From NCBI GenBank assembly GCA_963971425.1, contig OZ020517.1, positions 19,310,904-19,374,903 on the forward strand: a DNA stretch of 64,000 nucleotides, read 5' to 3'. Under the pieces are notes generated by a model. That model searched no databases. It worked only from the letters and a program-made list of their open reading frames with translations, and was not told where the DNA came from. Shown here piece after piece: positions 35,023 through 47,819 of this stretch. The translations under genes were made by a program, and so were the position numbers. Numbering within the stretch: position 1 is the first letter of the stretch; every line of letters begins with the position of its first letter. The stretch is from Bryoerythrophyllum caledonicum (taxonomy: Eukaryota > Streptophyta > Bryopsida > Pottiales > Pottiaceae).

Positions 35023-36589
35023 GTGCAAGTTGTAGCATTTTCAGAAATTGATTTTGGTTGCAGGGGCTGTGCAGAACCCAACCCATTCCGGTCTGCCACT
35101 GGGGCCCACCACGTTGCTAAGTTAGTCACAGCAATGGCATCTCCGGATGCCTTTCCGCTGCCGAGAATACAACGTCCGTTTCCATGCAGCAAGAATAACT
35201 GCCTGTAAACTTTTATCTACAGCGAACAGAATCTACATTCTGAGACTACAATACATTATCATTCCGGCATGCAGCAAACTTGTCCACCACCTGTCAAACT
35301 ACAGCGGAACAAATCCTCTTTCCATGTTAATGGTCGGGAGTGGAAAAAACTGTAACACATATCGAAAATAACATCTATAGAGTTTTCAACTAATTTTCAG
35401 CGATTTTTCATTGAATATTTCCATCCACTGGATATTTTTTCATCCAAAACAATCACCCTACACTGCGTTTTAACCAGCTAGTTTTGTTGCCCTGTATTTT
35501 GTACTATTTCCCTTGCTCCTATCTACTGTCCTCCGGTTTCACCAACTTTAACGCTTATAGAAGTGAAATAAACATAGGAGGGAGCGAAGCGTGTCATAAC
35601 ACTTAACATGTAACATTTAGTAGTGTAAATTTTTAGGGAGCAAAACATACATGGGATTATAACATGTAAAGAGGGAACATTTAAAGAGGGCCGGCTGTAT
35701 TGTGTGCACAATCATTTTGCCCACATATTCCTAACAAAAAAGTAGAAACCCATCCCACGGATTCATTCCTAGTGATAAATAAACCTAACCCTAAATGCCT
35801 GAGTTATTAAAAGTATGAATAGTGAGGAAAATATAGACAAGTATGAAAAAAGATGTGAAAGCATGGAAGAGATACTTTCAAGACTTACATAAGTTTTCTC
35901 AAGTTGTGCTAAGATTTTTGTACAAAATGCACTAGTTTTCACTTGATAAAAAGTATGTAAAAGTATGGAGAAGTATGGAAAAGAAATATTAGACACTTAC
36001 CTACTTTTTCACAAAGGATAATCCAAATGGAACAACCAGCGATCCCACAGGCAGTTTCTCACAATTTGCAGTACTGTACAGTAATGCTATGGTTGGATGA
36101 CCTATAACCACCAACTTAAGCTTGCTGACCTATTTATAACGTTTGTATACGTGGTAAGAATTTTTTGGGGAATTCAAAATAGGATTTCATGAATATTGCA
36201 ATTGTTGTGACCATTTATTTCTTCATATTAAAATTGCTACAAATTTTTTAAGTGGATAGTAAGCCGTGACCCATTCCTTGACATACAAAACTCTCTACTT
36301 CTACAGTAAGTTGTGCTAATGACCACTTGTCAAAGCACCCATCACTATTAGCACAAGAGACTACAAACCGAGAGCTTTGAACCAATTATAAATTGACACC
36401 CAATTATAAACTGACTTTCCTAAAATTTTGGAAATGGGGTCGGCGGCTGGCGGTTTTGGCTCACATAAGACTGTTGATTCTGGGGTTGGTGGTGGTGATA
36501 GGTTATCCAATCATACAACTTGCACTTTGAAAGAGTTTGGTAAGCTAATCAACTAGAGCAAGTATAACGTAGATTGTATGATACGTGGA
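35023..36589. other. AT-rich non-coding stretch
   Basis: No supported gene or repeat pair, apart from short low-complexity frames. Confidence 0.3.
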
Positions 36590-36720
36590 GATACCTTGCA
36601 ATATCCTGAAGATATTTATGTGATATCCACGGATATCATCTCAGAAGGTGGCTAAATACTTCTCGTGCGTGCTAGCATTTTGGCTAAATTTCATCATTTC
36701 TTTGGCAATGTACTACAGTG
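36590..36720 (-). repeat. right arm of a large inverted repeat
   Basis: Reverse complement of the arm at 33985-34120, including GATGATATCC and GAAATTTAGCCAAAATG. Confidence 0.55.
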
Positions 36721-37194
36721 CTGAAAATGATGTTTGATGTGTCCACAATATTAGGTTTGGAAGTGCTATAGTTTTTTAAAAATTTGGTGAAGATTTTTAC
36801 TGAGAGCACAATTGTTTATACTACCCTTCGCAGTGGTCAGTCTTGTACATAATTAATTTAAAATGGAGAGAGTCCAATTTTTTAGTTTAGGTGATTACCC
36901 ATGTAATGTCAAGGTGCTACCCATATAATACTTCTAGGTAATACCCATTGTGTCCAAATCGCTCTATCAAAGAAAAATAACTCTTTCAAGAGAGGGGTGC
37001 TAAAATTGACCATTGGGTACACTATCCGAAGAGGTGGATCATTGCAGACACATATACTATCGTAGGTACATTTGGTCTTTTAGTAGTTATCTATACTAGA
37101 GTACTTAAGGAGGGGGGTCATTGTATACATAGTTGGTAAAAACATTCAATAAAAACTTACAACATTTATAAACAAATTACTGGGTTACCCCCTA
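36721..37194. other. non-coding stretch
   Basis: No supported feature. Confidence 0.3.
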
Positions 37195-37409
37195 AAGGAC
37201 CAAATGAACCTACGGAGTACAAGTCATTCCACTTTGACTGCAACTATCTTTCAATCTGTACAGTCAAATTTCACAAAACTTTTGCCACATCATCTCATAT
37301 AAGTTTTAGAAGAAGATCCTACGGTTACATTCCCAAAAAGTTCTTCTCGGCAGTTTTTAATTAATGGAGTAGAAATTCCTCTAAAATGCCTCGGTCCTCT
37401 AGGGATTAA
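37195..37409. mobile_element. ~207-bp piggyBac-like MITE
   Basis: The left border TTAC/CCCCTAAAGGACC and the right border GGTCCTCTAGGGA/TTAA are inverted partners. They match the ends of the 28707-29637 element. The left TTAA is mutated to TTAC. Confidence 0.55.
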
Positions 37410-37429
37410 CACTTATGACCATCTTTAGT

Positions 37430-38170
37430 GTAGCTTTTCAGCTAATTTTAGCCAGTATAGGAATCTCTCGGAACAACCACAATAGTGGGGGAAATCTGAG
37501 GCGGGGTTATACAGTGGTATTAAGCTCATGCACATGTGTGCGAATGAGCCTGGGCCCCCAACGAGTGGTGGTGGGCCCCACTAAACAAAAGGTAAATCTG
37601 GATAAAATTTTTAAAGTATAAATTGGTTACGAGTGTAAATGCAATAGGAAGTCTTTGGGAACGGGGGGAACACATTTGAGAACACGACGGGGAACTCCGA
37701 GGAACAACATGGGAACTCATCGGAAACACAATGGAAATGTTGTGGTAATAACACGGTTAAAAAGGTAAATCACAAGAGGGAAACCAAATGCTTTGGTTAG
37801 GAACCATCACCATGAAACTAGTGTGGGCACGAGGAGCCCAAACCCGGACTTTTAGCGCACACGGTACAGACAACTAGTAAAAATATTCACCATGAGAAAA
37901 ACTTATAGCGTTAATAGCGTGAACTACACTGATTTTGATGTTTAGTGTCATAAGCAGTAAATGACCTGTAAATGCTGTAAAATTTTACTTTAGATATAAT
38001 TTTTTACTAAGAGCACAACAATCTATACGACTCAAAGAGGGGATCATAGTGGACATGGTCGGTAAAAATATTTTCACTAAACATCATATTTAGCGCAGTA
38101 GCAAGCCAGGTTTTTCTTGTAGCTATTTAGCTAAATTTAGCCAACCGGTGAAGGAATCGCTGGGAACAAG
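37430..38170. repeat. pair of diverged direct repeats plus a copy of the 44.4-kb MITE
   Basis: GTAGCTTTTCAGCTAATTTT near 37430 and its relative near 38120 begin two ~80-base diverged copies. At 37918-38085 lies a copy of the MITE at 44406, recognisable by ACACTGATTTTGATGTTTAG and GGGGATCATAGTGGACATGG. Confidence 0.5.
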
Positions 38171-39165
38171 CGCAATAATAATGGTAGTATCTGAGCCGGG
38201 ATTAGTAGGCAACAGAAGCAGCAACAATCCGCTTTAGAAAGTAAGAACCAGAAAACAAAAACAAAAAAAAAAAAAAAAAACCAACCATCCGCTCGGAGGA
38301 CAAAACCTCCGACGAAGCGCACATGAGAGTGACAACTGGTCGACGCGGACGAGGTGCCATGCAGCATGGAACGATTCCTGTGCAATGTGCGCCGTCGACC
38401 GGCCCGAGGCGAGGCGAGGCGCGGCGCGGCGAGGACGGGTCATTCTCCACCTCTGGAGCGTCCCGGCATGGGGCGCTGGCAGCGACCGTGTGCTGTGGTC
38501 CTCCTATGCCACTTGGAGAACCACAAGTCTCTCAAACCCGCCGTCATCTACTTGCAGCGTAGACTCTCGGGTGCAGGATCTAGATTGTGACGGTTCCGGG
38601 GGCCGGCTTGCTTCGATCACTCCGCTGCTGTGTTGTTTGAATCCTCTCACACAATCATATGCTAGCACCTCAGAGGTGTGGAGAACGTGGTATCTCAGTT
38701 CAGACGCCGTAGCAGTTCCGGAACGTTTTATACCATTGACAGATATATTCCTTTGCTTTGTAATTTGGTCTCTGGACAAGTGGTTGGCGAGCTGGAGTGT
38801 TCTCTGGAGCTTTTGGAAATTTGGATGTGAGTGACTTTGTTTTTTTGCGTGGTTTTTTGTTCTTTTGTCTAGGTGTTTAGGTGGGGTCGAGCCTGAACGT
38901 TTTTTTGTTTTGTTTTGTGGTGGATGTGAGGACCTTTTTGGTGGCTTAATGGGTACACTTTGCTGCATTTGCAGGAGGGAAGGAGAATCAGGCATGGATG
39001 GTTTTCCTGGGCTTAGAGCGATCTGTAGGCTCGCATTGGGAGCGAGGAGAACGCTACTGAGGGTCTTGTTTGGAAGTGCTGAGTTTTCTGAGTGACGTTG
39101 GAGCTTCTTGACATCTCGTGAGAGGCCGGATCTCTCAACTAGTTCGATCAAAACTTTCGGTAGCG
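38171..39165 (+). promoter_or_regulatory. upstream region of BGAL17
   Basis: GC-rich around 38390-38450 (runs of GGCGAGGCGAGG), otherwise mixed. No gene-like plus-strand frame is supported. It should contain the promoter and 5' leader of BGAL17. Confidence 0.4.
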
Positions 39166-42100
39166 ATGGCTTTCAAGCTGGTATTGGTGGCGGTGCTTCT
39201 GCCCTGCTTTTTAACGTCAGTTACAGTACGTTTTCTCGCCCTTCTACACTTGTGGAGATGTATTCATTACTTCGGGTAGTTTTATGCTTGCCAAAATGAG
39301 AGCTTGAGTCTTAAAACACACTACATACTCCTCTTTAGAAAGGGCCTCCTGAGCTGCCGAAGATGCAAGAAAATGCCAATAGAACGTTGGATTGTTTCAA
39401 GTTCTGGAGAGTGACTCAGGACGTAAATATTGTGGCACTCATCCTTGAATGCATTTTGGAAGCTTTACTTTCTTCTCTACACCCAAGAATCGTTTTTGTA
39501 CCTCTGCATGAATAATTCACTTGTACACTTGGCCATCTGGAGTGCAGTACCAGCATGCACCAACTAATGGTGACGATCATGTTGCTTGTGCAGGCAGCCA
39601 CAAGTACTTCAAACCACAGCTTTGACATTGAAAATGACATGTTTGTGAAAGACGGAGTTCCGTTCCGAATCCTCGGAGGCGCCGTGCACTACTTCCGGGT
39701 CCATCCACAGGCAAGCCTTGTGTGACCATATCCCATGACTAGACCTCCTCATAAATTGTTTGTTCCTTAATGCTCACGGACATGGTTTTGGGCTGACAGC
39801 TCTGGAGAGACAGGCTTCTGCGGGTGAAAGCATTGGGCTTGAACACCATCCAAACGTACGTGCCATGGAACCTTCATGAACCGCGACCCGGTCGCCTCAA
39901 CTTCAACGGATCTGCAGACCTGTTGTCGTTTCTGAAGTTAGCCCATGAACTCGACTTGTTGGTGATGCTGCGCATTGGACCTTACATCTCTGGAGGTACA
40001 TGTCAAGGCCGTTTCCTTTGATGGTGTTTAAAAAATTTCCTGTCGTTTCTGATGTAGCTTTGGCTCTGATTCGCAGATTGGGACCTTGGTGGGCTTCCTG
40101 CCTGGCTGCTTGAATTAAAGCCTTCGGTGAAACTGCGGTCATCCGATGCACAATATCTTGCTCAGGTGTGTAAGCATCAAAAGTGCGCTTCAACTCTTAT
40201 CTTTTTAACCTTTTGAAGGCTTAACATGGGCACTCTGCTGCGTGCTCGTAGGTTGACAATTGGTGGAAGAGACTGCTACCAAAGGTGGCGCCTGAATTGT
40301 ACACAGCAGGTGGTTCAGTTATTATGATCCAGGTGAACATTCTCGCATCATCTTTTGTCATCACTTTAGTTTGAGAGTGATGAACTATCTTGTAAGCTAA
40401 CTATAATTATTGCATCATGTTTCCCAGATTGAAAACGAGTATGGATCATACGGGAGCGACAAATTGTACCTACAGTTTCTCCAAAATCAAGCCAGGTTGC
40501 ACCTTGGAGACGATGTAATTCTGTGAGAATACTCCACCTATTCTCTTATAGTTTGATTGCTCAATATTCTGTGGTGAGCACTTACTTGGACACGAGAGAG
40601 TATGTGGGCCTCAACGTTCAATTTTCTGTACAGATATACGACAGATGGTGCCGTTAAGGAGAATCTACGTGATGGCTCTTTAACAGAAGAAGGTGTTTTT
40701 GCAGGTTAGTGATATGCAATGTCAATAGGTGCATATTATCTTCTCGTAAATCATTACAGCTAAGTTCAATGTTCGGAATTCCTAGAACTAGCGCTATATT
40801 TCGAACTTTTAAGAGTTGACATCGTTTTACTTGAATATAAACAGAAGGGTATTCTAACTATTCTGTTGTTTTCCTCTGTCTCCAGCAATAAATTTCCCAA
40901 CAGGTTCGGATCCGGCTTCTGCGTTTGCTCTACAAAAGCGTTTCAACGCGCCAGGATTTTCACCACTTCTTTCCACGTAAGTCTTACTTGCTGAGAATGT
41001 GATTTTTCAGTTTTGTTGATTACATTAAGTAATGGTGCCTTAAATCCTCACAGGGAGTTCTACACCGGCTCAGTGAGCCATTGGGGAGAAAGACTATCTC
41101 AAACAGATGCAAAGAAAACTGCGAAGGCTCTAGATGACATTTTACGCCTCAACGCTTCTGTTGTACTCTATGTGAGTTCATCGCTCATAAGCTACTTAAA
41201 ATTTTCGTTCTAATGCCTCGGTTTCAGCTCATTTTTATTTATGTTTCTGGCATCAACTTCGGTGTCTAGGCCAATAGTTCTTATTCCCTTCACTTTCAGT
41301 CTGGAACAATCTATTTCCACTACAACGAACCTTGTCGTTTTTCATTTACTACTTCAAGGATTTTCTGAGCGGGGAGTACAAAGGACAAAAATGTAAATGC
41401 TTTTCCGATTTTCAGTGAGCGAAGAGTGACATTTAGTGAGTGAAGAGCGACACTCTTGAATGAAAAACGACCGGGTTTCTTGTAGTGTTCCTCGTAGAAA
41501 AGAAAAGAAAAGACATGCATTTGTGACTTTATCTTGGTTTGGTTGCAGATGGTTCACGGAGGAACAAGTTTTGGTTTCTTCAGTGGGGCAAATGTGGGGA
41601 CAGGGCCTTCTGATTTCCAACCAGCCATCACTTCATATGATTATGTAAGTACTTCTAGCATTGCAACGGCAGCCCTGTTGCAAGTCTTACTGTTATTGGC
41701 AAAACATCGTTGAACAGTGTGCTGGTCTTTGTGACCATAGATGAAAATTGGGATGAAAATACTGCACAAGATTGTGTTTACACTAATACCAAGAAAAGAA
41801 ATAAAATAAAATTTGTGCTAATTATTTGTGACGTTTTTGCTAATTGACTTTCAACAACTCTCAGGATGCTCCAATTGGAGAGGCTGGAGATGTTAGTGGT
41901 GCCAAGTTCCACGGTAGGCAACTTTTCTCCATGTCTACTTAAATTAGAATGCATTTCCTTCTTCATTTGATCAGTACAATAAAAAATGATAAACAGTGCC
42001 ATGAATTCTAATCGTCTTCCTTAGTGTCATCAGCATTAAATGTTAACAATTTTTCAATTAGTCCGACGAGATACCTTATGTGACATATATAGTCACTAAC

Positions 42101-44066
42101 GGAGATGATTAGTATCACCAACCGAAACACTAAATGCTACAATAACGCGGATGATCATTTTGTTGTTTGTGATCACTTCTTTTTATTCTTTTCTCCTACA
42201 GAAGAAATGATATACTCACTCGGTGATGTCCAACGAACAATGCAGAGATGAGAAAAGTGTTGCGCAAGTTTGTGGTGGGTGAACTGGCAGAGCCGCCTCC
42301 TCTTCCCCAGAGAACAGCATTCGGAGAAGTGACATTGAAAGGAATGGGCTCCCTCTTTGACGTCCTCCAGATTGTGAGCACTCCTCCTGCTGGAGTCAAG
42401 TTGGAGTGGCCTGTCCCAATGGAGCCTCTCAGACAAGTAAGCACCAAATATCACTGTCCTCCTCTTCAAAGTACCCAGTTTGTGAGAAGTGGCAACATCT
42501 AAATCTACGATCTCGCAGGGCTCCGGGTTCATCTTGTACCGATCACATCTTCCTGCCAGTGTTCGACCGGGAAGTAAACTCACTGTATTGCAGGTAAATT
42601 ACATTTTCAGTATCTGACGCTCACCCTTGTTTTTCGAAGATTATTTTGAGGAGACAGATTTGCTCCTTTGGCAGTTTTATGCTTTCCAACGCAAGAGTTT
42701 GAGGCTCTAGAGTTCAGGGAAACTCCAATAACTCCATGTATTGAATCTGGGTGCAGGTGTACGATAGAGCACAAGTGTTTGTTGGGAGCACCACCAGCAA
42801 TAGAATCTTTCTGGGCACGCTGGAACGCTGGTCCAGAAATTCTTTAACTTTGTCTGCTGCAGCTGCTGTGCCTGGTTTACAGCTTGATATTCTGGTACTT
42901 GGAAATGAAACTCTTCTCCAACATATGTGCACTTTTGTAACCTACTATTTTAGCTGACATCGTTTATGCTTTGACAGGTTGAGAATATGGGGCGTGTCAA
43001 CTCCGGGCTATTTCTGGGTGAAAACAAGGTACTGCATAATTTTCTTCTGACCCTAGTTTTACAACATTCTCTTCGTGTAAAGGCGTGTTTATAAACTTAT
43101 TTTGGAGATTTTATTTGGTGAACAGGGTGTTACAGAGGCTGTGTTGCTGGACGATGATCCTATTCTTGGTTGGAATGAACACACAATCGGACTTGAAAAC
43201 GTTGCCGGGCTCAAGCCCTCTTCCTTCCAGAAATGCGTCACTGATAATCATGAATTGGAGATAATCACAACCAAGATCAAGCGAACTCCCCAACTCATAC
43301 GTCCATTTGGTAAGAACTACCACCTCACATCAGAAGTTTATTTATATTTTTTTATAATAAAAATAAAGCTGAGGTTTTTCTGTCAGTGATTTAAAAATAA
43401 GACTCTAACGTGTGGTGTGGTTAAATTGACAGTGGATCTGGTGAATGGCCCTGTGTTTTATGAGGGAATTCTCAACGTTACACAGCCTTTTGATACTTTT
43501 ATGTCCTTCAGAGGCTGGAACAAAGGAGTGGCCTTTGTCAATGGATTCAACCTTGGACGCTTTTGGCCTGTGAGTGCTTTAATTCTAAGAATGAATGGTT
43601 ATACCTTTTTTTAAATGGAAAAGAAATATGATGGTTAGAAGGGGTTGCTCAAAATGATGAGAAGTCCAATTTTTCTGAACAGCTTCTTCACACTCTCATC
43701 TTTCTGACTTTGTCTCTGAATTTCTTTTTTAGAAAAATAATAATAATGAAATTTGATTTGACCTCAGAATTTCTTTGCAGAGTATGGGTCCCCAATGTAC
43801 ATTATATATTCCGGGTCCGCTACTACAATCTGGGGAAAATAGACTGGTATGCATCTAATCATAGCTGAACAATTTTTTTTTTGGTATTGTAAGGTTTTTT
43901 TTTCTATTTTTTTCCTATTGGTTTGAAATTCAAAAAGTAAAGTAAAAAATTTAAATTTTTTGGTTGTTCATGGTGGCAGATTATTTTGGAGCTGGAGAGC
44001 TCCAGCCTAGTGCAAACTATAGAGTTTACGGACCGAGGTGGATTTACATGTGGGCTTATGGCCTGA
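39166..44066 (+). CDS. BGAL17: beta-galactosidase, GH35, BGAL17-type
   Basis: Nineteen exons: 39166-39225, 39594-39710, 39800-39995, 40077-40165, 40252-40332, 40428-40522, 40634-40704, 40886-40976, 41054-41171, 41549-41644, 41865-41913, 42246-42436, 42519-42593, 42757-42894, 42978-43028, 43126-43309, 43433-43569, 43781-43846, 43980-44066. Phases agree throughout and total 663 aa. A signal peptide ([15 protein letters not shown]) leads into the GH35 barrel. Markers are [37 protein letters not shown] with the acid/base Glu (40437-40439), and [13 protein letters not shown] with the nucleophile Glu (41055-41057). The C-terminal beta domains include [19 protein letters not shown]. It should cleave terminal beta-galactose from wall or glycoprotein glycans outside the cytosol. 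The layout matches the animal-like plant lineage of Arabidopsis BGAL17. Intron 2 begins GC instead of GT, and intron 9 holds a MITE. Confidence 0.9.
41318..41487. mobile_element. 170-bp CACTA-type MITE in BGAL17 intron 9
   Basis: The ends CACTACAACGAACC and, inverted, CACTACAAGAAACC are the CACTA (En/Spm) terminal signature. The 3 bases on both sides are TTC (41315-41317 and 41488-41490), a perfect 3-base target duplication as expected for CACTA elements. Confidence 0.8.
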
Positions 44067-44405
44067 AATTTTGTAACTAGAGAGGTAACTTGGTTAAATT
44101 GTGAAGATGCGGTAATTGATCAGGTAAATTAGATTAAACCAGTTGTAGTTTTCTTGGGAGGTATATTACGAATGCCAAGCATCATGACTATGGTGGGCAG
44201 AAAATCAACCACAAGGTAGTTCCTTAAATTTATACTAAAAATTTACAACTATACTAAAATTTATGAAAATTAGTGTAGTGGTACAAATACTGTAGCTACG
44301 CTGTGACCATATTTGTGAACGAGTTGACGATTAGTGTTTACATCTGCCACATCCTCAACAGTTTGCCAACTTTGTTAATGTTGTTGCAACTCCAACCTCT
44401 ATCAC
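44067..44405. other. downstream region of BGAL17
   Basis: AT-rich, presumably the 3' untranslated region and polyadenylation signals. No further gene. Confidence 0.35.
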
Positions 44406-44632
44406 TACACTGATTTTGATGTTTAGTATCATGGGCAGTAAATGACTTGTAAATGTTGTAAGTTTTTACTTTATATATCAATTTTTACTTAGTGCACAAC
44501 AATCTATGCTACTCAAGAGGGGGATCATAGTGGACATGGTCGGGAAAAATATTCATCAAGAATGAAAACTTATAGCATTTACAAGTCATCTACTGCCCAT
44601 GACACTAAACATCAAAATCAGTGTAGTTCTCT
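44406..44632. mobile_element. ~227-bp MITE with ~45-bp terminal inverted repeats
   Basis: CTACACTGATTTTGATGTTT at the left end is repeated inverted at the right end, continuing through GGGCAGTA and GACTTGTAAATG. A relative lies at 37918-38085. Confidence 0.65.
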
Positions 44633-45164
44633 AAAACTTTGCATCATTATCCATTCTCTTCCGCCTTGCCTTCCGTTCCTCCCACCTTTTTGCCTACCCG
44701 GTTGTGCAACTTTGCTTACTATCCCTTATATATTTTTTGCGCATGCAATTTCTTTTTCGTGGGGAATCAATGTCTTGCGCGACTTCGCTTAATATCCCTT
44801 ATATTTTTTGCGCATGCAATTTCTTTTATGCGGGGATTCTGCAAGATGATTTCATTTACATTTGGGGGATTTTTTTTTTGTGAGAAGTTATTTTTCCAAA
44901 TTTTTTTTAGGCTCTGTTTAATTTGTGGGAGAAGGGCTTATACTTCGGCCAAGCAACAATTAAATCTTATAGGACTTGTACATGCTTATCGCCGTACAAG
45001 TCGTTGGAATTTAATTCCCATCAAAACATTCTGTCGTCAGATTTTGCCATGAGACCTCGCCACATCATCAGACTTCAGTACCAGACTTTTCAATCAATAT
45101 ATTTTCATCGCATTTTTCACATTTAAATGAAAAAGTCTTGAGGTGGGCTTTTGCAAATCTCGGG
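44633..45164. other. non-coding stretch with a local duplication
   Basis: TATCCCTTATATTTTTTGCG and the adjoining CATGCAATTTC words occur twice (about 44720 and 44790). No gene. Confidence 0.35.
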
Positions 45165-45373
45165 CACTACACTAAACACTGAATATAGTGTAGAGGGATT
45201 ATTGATGTAGATCACTCGCACTAATTTCCATAAAAGCATGTGCATGCCAAGTTCTGATTGGGTATTTGTTCTCAAGCAAGTGTGTGTCAGTCAACAATTG
45301 CATGTAAATTTTCAATTAGTGTAGGAAATTTCAAATAGTCTGGTCTACACTATATTCACGGAACGGTGTAGTG
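45165..45373. mobile_element. ~209-bp MITE with CACTACAC ends
   Basis: The left end CACTACACTAAACACTGAAT and the inverted right end CACTACACCGTTCCGTGAAT continue into ATAGTGTAGA. No clear target duplication. Confidence 0.55.
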
Positions 45374-45473
45374 TTGACACCAGTGTTTGCAACAATGTCC
45401 GGGTGTTATGACCCAAAGTGGTGGCAACATTTTACGATATCTCAGTTATGGCATTACTCAGATCATGGATTTA

Positions 45474-45828
45474 AGGTAAGCCTCCCCATAACCAACAAAA
45501 ACCCATAGTCAACACCTATAAAACTGGGGTATATCCAACCCTCTTCCATCCCAATACCGCAAACTCACCTCCAAATGGTGGTTTGCTATTAGTCAAGACC
45601 CTCACTTTTGGTTGTTGGTTATGGGGGGGTACCTACTGTTGGCCACCCACTAAACATGGCTGCACAGTTTGAAAATTCATAATTAATCCAGTTTTCATTG
45701 GAAAAATATGAAATCACTTGGGTTGGAAATGTAATTCTATTGGCTATCACTGAAAAATAATAGTATAATTATATCCTACCTCCATATATGCACATTCCTT
45801 AACTTGTCGGTTTTAGGGGGCCCTACCT
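45474..45828 (-). mobile_element. 355-bp MITE flanked by TA (copy 3, inverted)
   Basis: Intact inverted copy of the family at 25269 and 27535, with TA at 45472-45473 and 45829-45830. It shows the uninterrupted form of the site where copy 2 carries the Helitron. Confidence 0.8.
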
Positions 45829-45964
45829 TACTGCAAGATCTGGCGTGATCAGTCCAGGCTAGTCCTGCTTGGTTTCAAGGATTGAAGGTCGTCTGTGCTA
45901 CCACAAATTTACCAGGAGACCTGATTAAGTGTCAGCTTATTGCAGGGGGGCAACTGTGCTGAGA

Positions 45965-45990
45965 ATATATATATATATATATATATATTT
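45965..45990. repeat. TA microsatellite
   Basis: A run of about 11 TA dinucleotides between GAGAA and TTTGGG. Confidence 0.85.
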
Positions 45991-46308
45991 GGGTAATAGG
46001 CTGTGGTTGTTGCAGAATTGAGATTGACATGTGGCTGGTCTCGAAGTAGCTACAAGAATTGGTCACACCCTCTGTGCTGTCGTTGTTTACAATTTTATAG
46101 AAAAAGTCAAAGTGCCGGGGTTCGGCCATAGAAGATGGTTTTGCTTCAAGGAGGCTCTTACAACGCACAGGGAACAAGCTGATTGTAGGGAGAATCTGGA
46201 CAAATAGTCGAAAAGAGTCTGTACAATATCCTAAGGATTCTTCAAAAAATCTGTACAAAAAGATGCTATTCTACATGTAAATATGTTCTACCATGTGTTA
46301 TGAAAATA

Positions 46309-47817
46309 CAATGACTCTCAAAATTGAGTCAGTAAGGATAATTGCCACATACAAAATGCTATATAATAGAGATTTGATTTTTTTGGCAAACCGTAAATTG
46401 GAGAAGATGTTCAATCAAGTTGGCTACAATCCTGCCAAGTGTCAACTTGATTGCTGTAGCAACAAGAAAGGAATGCCATTTTGAATGAAAGTAGGTATGT
46501 TGACTCAATTTTGGAACAATTTTCAGCAAGCACCGCTTTTTGGAAGATTGAATTCAAGGAGTTGCCTAGAATTCGTGCTTTCTCTTTTAGACAATTTTTT
46601 ACTTTCTTTGGAGACTTCTCTTACTATTTTAACACTTCTCTTAGGTTGTGAGATCATTATCAAAAGAAAAAAGGTTGATTGCTATTACCCTATTGTAAAA
46701 TGGGTGTAGCACACGTGAGGTACCCTATTGTAGACTGGGAGTATCACCCACGCTCAAAGGCAAGCTTGCGTGAGAGCTATTACACGAGGTGGACTAAATA
46801 CTACAGTAGATGTGAGAAATGCTTTGAATGAGCAACTAAACGTGGTAATTAGCACCAACACAATGAGGGGAACACATCATGAAGTAAGTCTTAGGTTTCT
46901 AGAAAAGCAAAAGAAGCCACTACTCACGGCCAAGACTATACGTTCCACGTTAAAATTTGCTCAACAATATAAAGATTTGACTCTGCATCATTGGAATAGG
47001 GTGATTTTTAGTGATGAGACCAAGATCAATCGATTTCAATCTGATGGTCATGTTTGGTGTTGGGTTTGGGATGAAGAATCTCATTAATAAGCTCGTCATG
47101 TCAGTCAAACAATTGAACATAGAGGTGGTGCAGTTTTTGTGTGGGGTTGTATGATTTCTTGTGGCATGAGATACATGTACAAGATAGAGGGGAAGATGAA
47201 AAAAGATTTATATCTTAGGATTCTTCAAGGTGAGCTCATGGATAAATTAAATATTATCATTTCAATCCCTTTCATGTTATATTCCAACATGATAATGATC
47301 CTAAGCATACTGCTAAATCAACCAAACATTGGTTATCAATGCAAGATTTTGATGTGGTTACTTGGCCCCTCCAATCACCTGATTTAAATCCGATTGAGCA
47401 TGTATGGACAATTGTGAAACTGAGGTTAAATGAGCATCCAACACCAGCCAAAGGAATGCTTGAGTTATAGGAGCGTGTACAAGATTCTTTTAATTCTATC
47501 ACTCCTATGCAATGTCAATGATTTTATCATAGCATGCCCAATGGCATCCAAGTTGTTTTAGCTTCCAAGGGAAGGTGGACAAATTATTGATATGTAGGTC
47601 GATATTGCTTACAAAATCGAGTCAATGAATGTAGCTTTTTTTGAATCCATGTTGTTTCTTGTATGCCTTTACAATTGGCATGAAACTTTGAATATGATGT
47701 ACTAGACTCTGATTATTAACATAAACAAATGACAATTTTAGTTCATGTCTTTCTTTTTCTGACATTGTGTGTAATGTTTGATGTAAGCAATTATTGACTC
47801 AATTTTGAGGGTCAGTG
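46309..47817 (+). pseudogene. Tc1/mariner transposon with dead DD34E transposase
   Basis: Terminal repeats CAATGACTCTCAAAATTGAG (left) and CACTGACCCTCAAAATTGAG (right, inverted) are bordered by TA at 46307-46308 and 47818-47819. Between them the plus strand encodes a Tc1-type transposase. It has VIFSDETKINRFQSDGHVW with the first Asp (47013-47015), HDNDPKHTA with the second Asp (47291-47293), and [11 protein letters not shown] with the Glu (47396-47398). There are 34 residues between the last two, so the type is DD34E. A stop after EESH (47085-47087), a frame change near 47270 and further stops near 47468 and 47518 inactivate it. An N-terminal helix-turn-helix region is only vaguely readable upstream. 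Confidence 0.82.
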
Positions 47818-47819
47818 TA

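Noticed and set aside
38504..39151. 215-codon minus-strand ORF upstream of BGAL17
   Set aside because: No domain, Ser/Lys/Pro-biased composition, and it covers the probable promoter and leader of BGAL17.
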